Assembly: GCA_033807775.1 (NCBI GenBank)
Contig: CM066313.1
Coordinates: 59,431,984-59,495,983 of the forward strand
Direction of reading: 5' to 3'
Source of the DNA: Saussurea involucrata
Lineage: Eukaryota > Streptophyta > Magnoliopsida > Asterales > Asteraceae
Length of the DNA stretch: 64,000 bases
A program made the translations under genes and the position numbers. The notes below the pieces were generated by a model, which was given only the letters and a program-made list of their open reading frames with translations, did no database searches and had not been told where the DNA came from. Below are positions 11,029 through 22,820 of this stretch, one piece after another (positions within the stretch are counted from its first letter, which is position 1; every line of letters begins with the position of its first letter).

Positions 11029-14000
11029 ATGGCAACTTCAAAGCTGAATGTTACCGCTGAGTCCATCTCCGCTGATTCTGAGGAACTGGAAATCACTAAA
11101 GCCCCTCAGGTTAAGTTCGAGCTGGATCAACTAGACTGGACAAAGGCAAACAACCTCTCAGCGCTTCTCGAGTTTCCTCCTCGGAAGCAGGTATCCCATC
11201 TAGACGACGCTGTAAATCTTTTGAAGAATAGCCCCATCTACACAGCGCTGACAATTACACCTCCTGCCAGTCAGCGTCTCTTATCCCAATTCTGGTACTC
11301 TGCCAGACACACCGAGCTACCCTCTGCCAAAGATCCATCAAAAACCATCGACTGCTTACTCAGCGATACTGAGTATGGCACCATCAAGATAACCCCCGCA
11401 ATAATCCGCAAAGCCCTGAAATTCCCCAACGCTACCTCAGAAAATCCTTTCGTTCCATTACCTGACCACAAGAAGCACGCTGACAGGGAAGAAATCATTG
11501 CTTTCCTTGATGCAATGGGTTACATCTGGGAGACTGGAAGAGACAAGCTACCTGAGAAGAAGCTGACGCTGATAAAGAAATCCAAGATGCCCAGCGAGAT
11601 GAACTTCATCTTCGCTCATCTGATTAGCTGCATGAAAGCGAAGACCGGCTCTTCTGATCAAGCCGCACAACCTCAGCAGGCCATGGGTTACGCACTGCTG
11701 AAAGGTCTCAACATTGACTGGGCCTCCATCATTTATGAAGACCTCATTCAACGTGTTGATTCTTCCGCTGACCGACCAGCATGGGTTCCTTACCCACGAT
11801 TCATCAGCGCCATCTTTCAATATGGCCTGAAGGACAGCTATCCTGAGGGTGATCTGAAACTTTCTCAGGTTGGCCCTAAAGTTCTCGACTTCAAGCCTGT
11901 CGCCAACGAGGTACGTCTCTCTACTCTTCCCACTCTTCTTAATTCTCCGCTTTCTGTGGCTCCTTCAGCGACTATACCCCTCGCTGATTCCCAGGCCACA
12001 AAATCCATTCCTTCTAAGAAAAGGAAACAATCTCTTACCCCTCTTGATTCCAAAAGGATCAAGAAAACCAAGGAGCAACCCTAGCACTCCAATGCTGAAG
12101 ACTCCACAGCTCATTCTGAAGAGCTGAAGGAAAGTTCCGTGGTACGCTCTGCCACACCGATTCAAGCCATCCCTTCTAAACCTACTTCAGCGTCTTTAAA
12201 CGCTGAGGTTAGAACTTTGGAATCTACCCAACCTTCTTCAGTCTCTCAAAAGACTGATGAAGTACTTCTCAGCGAATCCAACGCTGAACTTGAAACCCAA
12301 CCCCAATTCTTATCCTTCGATCCTCCCTCCATTTCTTTGGACACTCCTCCAGCTAAAACTGGAGATGCCATCATTCAAGAAGCCGCTGAAGTTTCTCAGC
12401 GAATGACGAAGAAAGGACCTGCAGAGATCTCCATCCCTCACGGAACTTTTGAGGAAGATATGGAACACTATGCAGGGACTCGAAACTTTGATGATTTCGT
12501 CAACGCTCCTGCAGGTACAGATCCCACCTTAAACACTGTAACTAAACCTGAAATTTCCGAGCTTTCCTTTGTTCACAAGTACTTATATATTACAGGTCCT
12601 AATTTGGTAGACATCAACTAGTCTCTGAAGTCCATGGAGACGAAACTTACAGATCTCACCACCGGTCTATCAAATAACTCTACAGCTGTAACAAACGCTG
12701 GAGAGAATCTGACAAAGCTGACTACTGTGGTGGAAAAGAAGGCCTCCTCTGATGACATCAAAGGCCTTGATAAAACTCTCGCCGATTTTGCCAAAGTGCT
12801 CTCGGACATCTACACTGACTACACCAACCTATAATCGTCAGTTTCCACCGTTTCCAGCGAGGTTACAACGCTGAAGAAATCGGTTGGTACACTCGAAGGT
12901 GATATGTCAGTGGTCAAGACCGACTTGGGCTCAGTAAAGACCGACCTTGGTTCTGTCAAGACAATGATCGAGACACTGGTGAACAAGGCAAACAATCCAG
13001 CTCCTGCTCCGGCCCCTGCACCTATTTTGGACTCATTCACAGCAGAGGATCGCCAAGAGCTGAAGAAAATCACGCCTGCTATTTCTGGCCTAGAAGACAG
13101 AATAGCTAAGCTTGAAGGTTGTGTGGAAATCTCTGGCCCAGAAGACAGAGATAACACCAATGCTGAGTCTACCCATTCCTCCCCCGCCCATCATGAGAAA
13201 GAGGGGGAGAAGAGCGCTGAAGATCAAAATAAGAGCGCTGAAGACTTTTCACATGATGAATCTATCAGGGGAGAGGGTAATGAAGATCTGGTTACTGGAC
13301 CTCAGGGAGATGAACACCCTGAGGGAACCGAGAAGCTCGCCTCTGTATCTGAGGGGGAGCAACTCGAAGAAGATGTTGAGGATTCTGAAGCAGAAGAAGA
13401 CGAAGACATCGACATCCCAGAAGCTGAACCATCCTCCTCTCCAAGGAACGATGATGATGATGATGAATATGACGAATTCTTTGTCGTCAAACCTGCTCCT
13501 CGAAAAGATCTTAAAGGGATCGTGATAACCGAATCCACAGGGGAGAAGACAAAAACAAAGACAAAGCACTCAGCCTCTGGCGCTAAGAAAAGCAAAGAGA
13601 AAGGCATCGCTGAAGATGAAAATCTGGCGATCTTGCTTGCAAAGCCGATTTGTCAGGTACACTAAACTTACTTTTCCTTCCCTGAACATCTCTGAACAAT
13701 CAGTTATCCATTCCACAAACACCATACACATCCACATTATTTTTTCTATCTTTTCTACCCAAGTTCTTCTACCCAGTTCTTATTTATAAGATCGCTGCGT
13801 TTCAGCTAGTCCTCTCCCCTGTTTGAGGATATCGCTGAAGGCTCTACTATTGCGACTTCACCAATAATTCCAGCTACCGCTGAAGACATAATCCCAGTCT
13901 TGGATCTGATCTCTGAGACTGATGAACCAGAAGAACAACCTCTCTCGCACAGAAACAGACCTTCCTCAGCTCCTCAAAAGCTGAGTGAAGAAGATCAAAA

Positions 14001-15066
14001 GAGAAGAGAAGAAATGATAAAGCGATTCGAGGATCAGCGAATCATTCTAAAGCGTGATCAACTGCCTACAGTTCCTCCTAAGTTCAGAATTTCAAAAGCT
14101 GAATACCAGGAACACCTCAGAGCTGAACACCTCATCGCTGAAAGGAAGGAAGCTGAAGATAAAGACAGAGAATACGCCATCAAGCTCACTCAAGAATCTG
14201 TCAAAGACCCCAAGCTGAAGCGTGTTCCCATTCAAATCCAACGAAAGCTTTGGGAACAAGCCCAAAAGGTCGTGGAAAAGAAAGTTGAAGTTTCTCAGAC
14301 CACCCTGATCTGGTGTAAAGAGAAAATCCACTTCAGATATCGTCCAGCGAAGATCAACAAGGTATTCATCTCTGGGAGAACCTCTATCGGAGTACCTATT
14401 GTTGACATCAAACTGTTCAGAGAAGATGGCACATCTGAAACCTTTCGCGCTGACACTGTAAAAAGGTATGGTCTCTCTGAATGGCTGGAGATGAGGTTAG
14501 CTATCCAACCATCACAATCTAAGTACAAGGATCATTTCGAAAAGCTGATAAACAGACAGATCGACTTGATATCTTCTTGTGTGGATATTCCTCCTGTTCA
14601 TGATCTAAAGCCGAAAAGAAAAAGGGGCTCTCCAAAGAAGAAACGTCAAGATTCAAACTCAGGTCCTGTCATACGAAATGAAACTGGAATTGGTTTCTCT
14701 CGCGCTGAAGTACTTGGTCCTGATCCTGATCTATCTGCCCTTGACATCTCTTTGCCACCATGTGAACTTTTCGTCCCTGGTAAAGTCATCAGTAATCCTT
14801 ATGGAATATTCTTTCTTGACTACGACGGACGTAAATGCTTTCAACGGATCGCTGAGCTTCCAATCACTCCAATCGAACAGCTCAGAGATCTCATCTACTG
14901 GTGTGACTTCAGAAAAGACATTCAGGCACGACACCTAAAAACCTTAATCTTTGAAGAAGCGCTGAACAAAAGAAAACGAGGCGTAACGGTTCCTGACTGG
15001 ATGATCCCCTCTGAAAAGACGACCCTTGATGAACTTCTCATTAAGGAAGAACCTTTTGAAAACTGA
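11029..15066 (+). pseudogene. I post-pol gene: two-domain protein with one intron and three in-frame stops
   Basis: Exon 1 (11029-13656) and exon 2 (13810-15066) join in frame to about 1,294 codons. Exon 1 is a single frame broken by TAG 12082-12084, TAG 12619-12621 and TAA 12832-12834, with no frameshift; each fits one C-to-T change in a Gln codon. The N-terminal ~280 residues form a probably helical domain (LLSQFWYSARHTE, FLDAMGYIWE, MPSEMNFIFAHLIS) shared with family 2. A Lys/Ser linker, a probable coiled coil and an acidic stretch follow. Exon 2 begins with a Glu/Arg/Lys-rich helix and ends in a conserved C-terminal domain (NPYGIFFLDYDGRKCF, DWMIPSEKTTLDELL). I see no signal peptide or membrane segment, so the label 'env-like' used for such ORFs is not supported. 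Function unknown. Confidence 0.8.
13657..13809 (+). other. Probable GT-AG intron in the I post-pol gene (153 bp)
   Basis: The donor is TGTCAG|GTACAC and the acceptor is TTTCAGCTAG|TCC, with a long T/C-rich run before it. Removing 13657-13809 joins ...PICQ to SSPLFED... in frame. In O the flanking exons are well conserved while the intervening 158 bp (21230-21387) has diverged, as expected of an intron. O's donor has mutated from GT to GA. Confidence 0.8.
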
Positions 15067-15320
15067 TATAATCTCCTTTTTCTCTATTGTATCAGTTATC
15101 CTTCGGTACTTGTAAATTATTTCGCTTGTACTTATAATCTTTCTGTTCTTCATTGTAACCTGATTCAAAGATTTAAAGAAAGATTTCAGCGAATGTACTT
15201 TACTCCATCAGTACTGAAAGGATCCCAGAAAACAGTAAAAGGGACAAATATTTTATGAGTTCTTTTTATCCTTATGTTTTCATTAAATAGCAATTTTCTT
15301 TGTTGCTATGTCATAATCAA

Positions 15321-15332
15321 ATAGGGGGAGAT
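15321..15332 (+). other. Polypurine tract of I
   Basis: ATAGGGGGAGAT lies directly upstream of the 3' LTR, which begins at 15333. It is the expected primer for plus-strand DNA synthesis and is also present in O (22809-22820). The 254 bp between the post-pol stop and this tract hold no ORF. Confidence 0.9.
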
Positions 15333-16291
15333 TGTTGATCCAAACCCTCAGTGATTTGATAATGACCCTCTCTTAAATACTTAGTGAAAATTGTAAGTAA
15401 ACAATATGTATCAGAGTTTCACTATCGCTGATAAGTACTAAGATCTTACAGTACTGCTGATAGGAACTCTCGCTCTTTAAATTAAACATTCAGCGAACAC
15501 TGTTCACCATATCGCTGAGTCTGTTCAGTCCTTATGGTGATCGCTGATAAGTTAGTTGTTTACTTATGATCCCTGAAGACAAGTTTCACGTCAACAAAGG
15601 TTCTACGCTGAAGTCGAAGATCAAGCTCAAGAACCAGCGACAAGTCTCCTAATGAACTGATGCGGATCAACGAAGACTCAGATTTGTCCACTCAACGTGA
15701 AGTATCAAGTACAAGACTTCAGCTATCGCTGAACTTTATCATCTGCTGAATAGTAAATGATAATCGCTGAATCAACGAAAGCTGATCATGAAGTCCTCCG
15801 TACAAAGTACTTTTGTCTTAACCTCCCTTGCATGCCTCCGCACAAATTGTCAGAAAAGAACCTCCGAATATCTGAAATCGTACAACAACTCTGATACTAC
15901 ACTTTTCATCCTTACGGCTACTAAGGTTGTCAACCAAGGTCAATGACATGCAACCAACCAGCTGATGACACGTGTAAAGTATACAATGACTTGCATTAAA
16001 TGCATGCAGTATATAAAGAGATGAACTCACTTCATTTGAAGCAACTTGCTAACTCTGGACAAGTTCAAATCTCTCTCAAGATAGGATTTTATTAGTAATC
16101 TCCTTATCTTTCTTAGTGCAAGAAATCTTAGTGTTCTAACTTGTTTAGATTTAGGTTTATCCTTAATCTTGTTTCCGCAACAAGCTGTAAATTGTTAATG
16201 ATTTATCAATAAACAATTTAGAAAAGTAAAATAGTGTGTTTGTATTCAACCCCCCCTTCTACAAACTTGTATAGGCCTTTCGGGACCAACA
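15333..16291 (+). repeat. I 3' LTR
   Basis: It matches the 5' LTR with about 12 single-base differences counted by eye. The C tract near its end has only 7 C (16250-16256) against 14 in the 5' LTR. TATA is at 16010-16017. Confidence 0.95.
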
Positions 16292-17542
16292 ATCTATTCT
16301 TAGCGTACGCTGTACACAAAGACTTCAAAGTTTATCAAATGGATGTGAAGTCAGCGTTCCTCATTGGAAGACTGAATGAAGAAGTCTACGTGGAAAAACC
16401 GCCAGGATTCTCAGATCCTAAGCATCCAAGTTATGTTTATAAACTGGATAAGGCACTTTATGGCTTAAAGCAATCTCCTCGTGCATGGTATGACATTCTC
16501 TCTACTTATCTCCATATTGAAAAAATTGAGCATGGTAAAATCGACAAAACTCTATTTTGCAGGAAAGTAAAAGGTCATATTATTCTTGTTCAAATATATG
16601 TCAATGATATTATATTTGGTTCCACTAACCCTGACCTATGTACTCGTTTCGCTGAAAGAATGAAAGCTGAATATAAAATGAGTATGATGGGTGAGATAAC
16701 ATATTTCCTAGGTCTTCCAATCAAACAGAGTGAAAAAGGAACTTTCATTCACCAAGGTATATATGTTAAAGATATGCTGAAGAAATTTGATTTAACTCAG
16801 AGCTCAGCTATAAAAACCCCTATGGCACCGCCGCTGACACTAAACAAGGATCCTTCAGGAAAACATGTTAATGTCATAGTGTACCGTGGGATGATCGACT
16901 CTCTTCTGTATCTTATAGCTAGCTGACCTGATATTATGTACTCAACCTGTTTGTGTGCACGATATCAAGCTGAACCTAAGGAATCTCATTTGATCGCTAT
17001 AAAGAGAATCTTTCGGTACCTTAAGGGTACTCGCAACCTAGGTCTTTGGTATCCCAAAGACTCAGGATTTGATCTAATCGCCTATTATGATAGTGATTTT
17101 GCAGGTTGCAAATTGGATAGGAAAAGCACCACAGTAGGATGTCAGCTCCTGGGTGGAAAGCTGGTGAGTTGGACAAGTAAAAAGCAAAACTCAGTGTCCA
17201 CCTCAACCACTAAAGCTGAATACGTAGCCGCTGGAAGCTGTTGTTCTCAGGTCTTGTGGATGAGAAATCAACTACTGGACTATGACCTTCAGCTCGAAAA
17301 TTCCAATCTATTGCGACATCACTAGTGTCATCGCTATAGCTAACAATCCAGTGCTACATTAAAAAACCAAACACATCGACTTCATGTATCATTTTATCAG
17401 AGATCATGTGATGAATGGTGATATAAAACTTCATTTTATCCCAACTGACTTTCAGTTGGCTGATCAATTTACCAAACCTCTTGATGAGACAAGATTCAAC
17501 TTTCTCATCAGCGAGCTTGGAATTGTGAACTTTGAAAAGTAA
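16292..17542 (+). pseudogene. O pol, 3' part: reverse transcriptase and RNase H
   Basis: This continues the RT broken at 3277, resuming at LFLAYAVHKDF. The catalytic motif reads YVND (16597-16608) instead of YVDD, so the first catalytic Asp is Asn (AAT, 16603-16605). A TGA at 16924-16926 replaces an Arg codon, and a frameshift near 17295 throws the RNase H tail out of frame; its natural end is the TAA at 17540-17542. RT copies the element RNA and RNase H removes the template. This copy cannot do either. Confidence 0.92.
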
Positions 17543-17842
17543 AATCTTTAGCGGTTCACATTTGATTAGTGATAACAATGAACTTGTATAACCCATTAAT
17601 CATCTACTCTCGGAACAAAATTGATTCACTGATATCAAGGTATGTTCTTTCTTACTCGCTGACGTTCGCCTATGAATGCAAGATTTCAAAACAAATTGCA
17701 TCGCTGAATATCTCTTCCTTTCAGAGATATTTGAAATTTCTAAACTTAACGCTGATATTTCTATTCAGTGCTTCATGTTTTCAAAAATGTCCCTGAGCTT
17801 TCAAAAACCCTAGAGACATCCTAAAATATGAAAGGACGTTTG

Positions 17843-17996
17843 TGACGTCATCACAACGTATAAGTCATGGCACGTTTTCTCTGACACGTTCGCCCGTTTC
17901 AACTTCCTTGTCAAATCAAATTCAAGGGACGTGTCCGTGTCATCATGAAAAACTTTCCCTCTCACAGTTTTTCTCTCCCTACTCTCACTATATAAA
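17843..17996 (+). promoter_or_regulatory. Internal promoter-like block before the O post-pol gene
   Basis: TGACGTCA (17843-17850), ACGTGTC (17929-17935) and TATATAAA (17989-17996) match the block in element I in order and spacing. The flanking DNA has diverged more than these motifs. The 300 bp between the pol stop and this block hold no ORF. Confidence 0.6.
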
Positions 17997-18511
17997 CACT
18001 TTGCGTTTATATTTTTATCTTTTATGCGAACATCATCTCTCTCAAAGCAAGAACACTGTTGCATTTTGAACTCTTCGTTTCCAGAAATTGTTCATCTTCG
18101 TCTCCAACAATCAAGGTTAATATTCTTATTATTTACCTTTTATCAACCTATTTTTGATCTTATTCTTGTTTTTAACAGATCAAACAAAAGAACTTTTTAA
18201 AATGAAATCATTTCTCTTCATGATTTTATGAACACAATCTTCATGATTGTTCTTCAAGTTTGAAACAAAAATCATAAACTTGCATCTTCATATGTTTTTC
18301 CAGAATCTCTTCTTCAAATAGAAACTGGAAAACAAATGTTTTATATGTTTTGTACTCTTTTTTTTCAAAACAAGAAAAACCCTAATCTCCATTAAGATAT
18401 CTTTTGTCTGAATGGAATGCGCAAAACCCAAAACCATCTTCTTTTGGAAAATCTTTCCCAATTTAGACTTTATTCTTTATCTTTCTTCATGTTTATGTGT
18501 GATAAACATAA

Positions 18512-21500
18512 ATGGCATTTCTTACTGAAGCTCAGACTGCTACTGCTTCTTCAAAGACTGCACTTTCAAAGACTGCACTCACCCCTGCTCCTCAAGTTCG
18601 GTTCAAATACGAAGAAATCAACTTTCAGGGCAACAACCCTTATGCCCTGTTTAACTTCCTTCAGAGAAAGCACATCACATACCTAGACGACGATGTGAAC
18701 TTTCTCAAGACATGCTCTCTCTCCACAGCCCTGACCATCACTCCTCCAACAAATAGACACCTCCTTGCTCAGTTCTGGTGGACTGGAAGACGTGCTATGA
18801 TCACCTCCACCAAAGACCCCAAAGAGGAAATAGAAGTCATCCTTTTTTAGACTGACCAATGTACCTCCAAGATCACGCCTGGTAATATCAGGTGTGCCCT
18901 AAACCTCCCTGCCGCCACAAAAGAGAAACGCTTTATCCCTTTGCCAAATCCCAAGAACCCCACTGACAGAGACACCATCATTGCATTTTTTGATGCAATG
19001 AAGTATGTATGGGACACAAGGAGAGATGAGCTCCATGAGAAGAAGCTGACTGCCATTAAGAAGTCCAAGATGCCAAGCGAGATGAACTTCATCTTTGCTC
19101 AACTAATAAGCTACATGACAGCTAAAGTTGGCTCTTCCGACCAAGCTTCTCAACCCCAGCAGCCTATGGGGTATTCACTGCTGAAGGGCTTGCACATCGA
19201 CTGGGCAAAAATCGTTTTTGACGACATGATTCAGAGAGTCGAGGAATCCAAAAGACAGAAGATGGTTCCTTATCCTCGATTTCTCAACGCTCTCTTCCTA
19301 CAAGGACTCGGGGATAAATACCCGAAGGTGGGCGACCTAAAACTCTCACAGGTTGGCACCAAATTCCTCGAGTTCAAGCCCCTGCCAAACGAGGTACGTC
19401 TTTCTAAACTCTTATCTATTCTCAATCCTCCTACTTCTTCTACTTCTATAGCTACCTCCACGGTAATCCCAACCGCTGGTACCCAGGCTGCAACCTCCAC
19501 TCCTTCTAAGAAAAGGAAACACTCTTCAACCTCTCTTGATGCTCAAAGGATCAAGAAAACCAAGGAGCAACCCTACAAGCCTTCACGGGCTGAAGACTCC
19601 ATGGCTCACTCTTCTCTAGAGCCATTGGATAGTTCAGTGGTACGCTCTGCCACAGCTGATCAAGCCACCCCTTCTCTACCAACTTTAGCGTCTCTAAACG
19701 CTGAGGTTATTAACTTGGAACAGAACCCCCCTCCTTAAGACTCTCTGAGGACTGAAGAAGTAATTCTCAACGGATCAAACATTGAACCTCTTACCCAATC
19801 CCTCTTCTCAACCGTTGTTCCTCCCACTCAATCTTTGGACACTCCACCTATTTTCCCCCAATTCTCTAGAACGACCGTCATCCTCCATGATACAGCTGCT
19901 GAAACTCTACATAGGATTATGGATAAAAACATAGGACCTGCGGGCACCTCTCAGTGTAAAGGCTCGCTGGAAGACGACATGGAAACATTTACAGGTAATC
20001 GAGACTTCGAGGACTTCGTCAACCATCCCGCAGGTATACATATAATTCCAAACACTCCTCTCTCAAAATCCCCAACTTCTGAGCTTTCCTTTGTTCATAA
20101 GTTCTCAACTTTTTTAGGTCCTAATTTGGGCGACATCTACACATCGCTCAAGGATCTATCAACAAAGGTGGAATCTCTCACCACAAACCTAATTTGGTTA
20201 CAAACGCTGGAGAGGAACTTAAAAAGCTGACCACCGAGGTCAAAGGCAAAGCCTCCAGTGCTGATCTGGAGAAGGTGGACGGTAGCTTTGGTTAATTTGC
20301 TACTACTCTCGCTGAGAACTCCACTTCCATCAACAATCTCAACTCCACAAACAGCACCCTCTCCACTAACTTTACAGCCATGTCCAATGAAGTCACATCA
20401 TTGAAGACAGTGGTTGGCGATCTTAAGGGAGAGGTGACTACTGTAAAGTCAGATGTGAACACTATGAAGACTCTCCTATAGTAGATTCTCGAGCGTCTGA
20501 ATGCTCCTACATGCACTCCCTCACATTTCACTCAGACGGATCGAGAAGACCTTCAAAAGATCAGTCCTACTATTTCTGGCCTGGAAGACAGAATAGTAGT
20601 GATTGAAACCTTCATGGGAATCACTGGCCTGGAAGACAGTGATCCTAAGACTGCTGATGCTGCTGCTGAAACTACTATTTCCTCCCCCATCCGTCATGTA
20701 GAAGTGGGAGAGAAGACTGAAGACCTTCCTCATAATGTTGAGGGGGAGGAGAAAAACCTTGAAGACCTTCCCCATAACTCTGATGGGGAGCGTATTGTTT
20801 CTGATGTTGCCGCTAATAAACCTCAGGGAGTTAAAAACCCCGAGGGAACCGAGAAACCTCCCTCTGAATTTGAGGGGGAGCAACTCGATTAGGAAAAGGA
20901 AACTAAAGCTGCTGCCGATGTCATAGAACCTTATCCAGATGAAGAAGAATCTGAAGAAGAAGCTGAAGACGATGAAGACATCGATATCGCTGACTACGAA
21001 CCATCAACATCACCTGATAATAATGATGATGATGACGATGATGATGATGGCGACTTCTTCTTCGTCCAGCCTAAGAAGGTCCTTGCTCAAAAAAGGGGTT
21101 ATGATAAATGAACCATCAGGGGAATGGATAAAGACAAAGCCTGCAGCGACCGAAGCCGACAAAAGTAAAAACAAAGGCATCGCTACAGAAGGCAATCTGA
21201 CGATCTTGCTTCGAAAGCCAGTTTGTCAGGAACAATATCTCTTATTCCCTTACACTGCATCCATCCTTTATCCCTTCTCAACCTCAGTTCTCCTCTCCAT
21301 AAAACCTCTATACACTTAACCTCATTCTTTTCTCTATCTCTTCTTTCCCAAAAGATCTTACTAAAATGATCGTTGTGTTTCAGCTAGTCCTCTCCCCTGC
21401 TTGAGGATCCAGCTGAAGTTCCTTCTACTTTATCAACAATAATCCTAGCTCCTATCGCTGAAGAAATAATCCCAGTCTTGGATTTCACTGAGACTGATGA

Positions 21501-22548
21501 ACCTGAAGAACATCTGCTCTCTCACAACAAAAAACCTTCCTTAGCTCCTAAAACGCTAAGTGAAGATGAACTGAAAAGAAGAGAGGCAATGATGAAACAG
21601 CTTGAAGATCAGCGAATCATCCTTCCTCGACAAAAAATCAATTAAATACAAACTATCAAGGAAGGAATACACTGAACATCTCAAGGCTGAAAAAAAACTC
21701 GCCGATCGAAGGAAAGCTGAAGAAAAAGATAAAGCCTACGCCATCCAGCTTGTCCAACAATCGGTGAAGGATCCTGATCTGAAGAAAACTCCCATTGATG
21801 TCCAACGTCAATTGTGGAAGGACGCCAAGAAGATCATCGAAGAAAAGACCAAGGTATCTGACTCTACCTTGGAATGGTGCAAAGAAAGACTGCACTATCG
21901 ATTTCGGGCAGCCAGAATCAACAAAGTGTACATCAGGGGAAGATCACCAATAAAAGTTCCAGTTGTTGAGGTTGATTTATTCAGAGAAAATGGTACCAAA
22001 GAAACCATCTACGCCTCCTCAATCAAGAAGTACGGTTTCTCTGAGTGGTTGGAGATGCGAATAGCCATTCAGCGATCTCGCTCAGCGTTTAAAAGCCATG
22101 TCGAGAAAATGATAAATCAACAGATCGACTTGGTTTCATCTGTTGTGGATATTCCTCCTCCTCCTAATCCAGTTCAACAAAGAAGGGCCCTCCTATCAGA
22201 AACAAAACCGGTGAACCTGATCTCTCAGCTCTCGACACCTCATTGTCCCCTGGTGAACGCTTCATCCCTGTAAAAGTCTTAAGCGAACCTTATGGTATCT
22301 TCTTTCACGACTATAATGGACGAGAATGCTTTCAACGCGTCTCTGAGCTTCCCATCACTCCTATCGAACAGCTCAGGAATCTCGTCTATTGGTGTGAATT
22401 CAGAGACGATCTTCTCGGACAATTCATGAAGCCCCTGATCTGTACGAAAGCAAAGAATAGACGGGATCTTGGAGAAAAAGTCCGTGACTGGATGATCCCC
22501 TCTACAAGAACCCTTGATGAACTTCTCATTAAGGAAGAACCTGAATAG
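18512..22548 (+). pseudogene. O post-pol gene, broken copy
   Basis: This is the counterpart of the post-pol gene of element I. It starts at the ATG at 18512. In-frame stops are TAG 18848-18850 and TAA 19736-19738. Frameshifts lie near 20222, 21090, 21640 and 22200. The N-terminal domain keeps FLQRKHITYLDDDVNFL and MPSEMNFIFAQLISYM. An acidic/Asp-rich stretch (near 20940-21060) precedes the intron position. The splice donor is mutated (GA at 21230-21231) while the acceptor is intact, and exon 2 resumes at 21388. The C-terminus keeps the conserved block (EPYGIFFHDYNGRECF, DWMIPSTRTLDELL) and ends at 22548. The role is unknown. Confidence 0.8.
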
Positions 22549-22820
22549 CTCATAGGATTCCTTGTAATTCTTCTATCTTTATCAGCTTATATCTTTGTAC
22601 TTGTAAATTTATTTGTTGTACTTGTAATATTTCCACTTCCCTCTGTAACTTATACGAAATTTAAAGAAAATTTTCAGCGAATGTACTTTACTCCATCAGT
22701 ACTCAAAAGATCCCAGAAAACAGTAAAACGGACAATTATTTTATGAGTTCTTTTTATCCTTATGTTTTCATAGTTAGCAAATTTCTTTTGTTGCTAAGTC
22801 ATAATCAAATAGGGGGAGAT

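Larger units (their letters stand above)
3278..16291 (+). mobile_element. I: complete family 1 copia (Sirevirus-like) retrotransposon nested in O
   Basis: The element is 13,014 bp with 966-bp and 959-bp LTRs that begin TGTTGATCC and end CCAACA. The target duplication is GTCTA (3273-3277) against ATCTA (16292-16296), one mismatch. Removing the element restores O's RT reading frame. By eye the two LTRs differ by about 12 substitutions and a C-tract length change (14 versus 7 C), about 1.3%, which implies a fairly recent insertion. Order: LTR, PBS, gag, pol, promoter-like block, post-pol gene, PPT, LTR. Pol is open over its whole length but lacks the integrase catalytic Glu; gag has two stops and post-pol has three, so the copy is probably not autonomous. 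Confidence 0.95.

Noticed and set aside
13249..13607. Antisense ORFs of about 100 codons opposite the acidic stretch of I post-pol
   Set aside because: They are Ser/Phe-rich shadows of the Glu/Asp-rich coding strand with no features of their own.
11029..15066. Retroviral envelope gene
   Set aside because: No signal peptide, transmembrane helix or cleavage-site pattern is visible in any of the post-pol copies.
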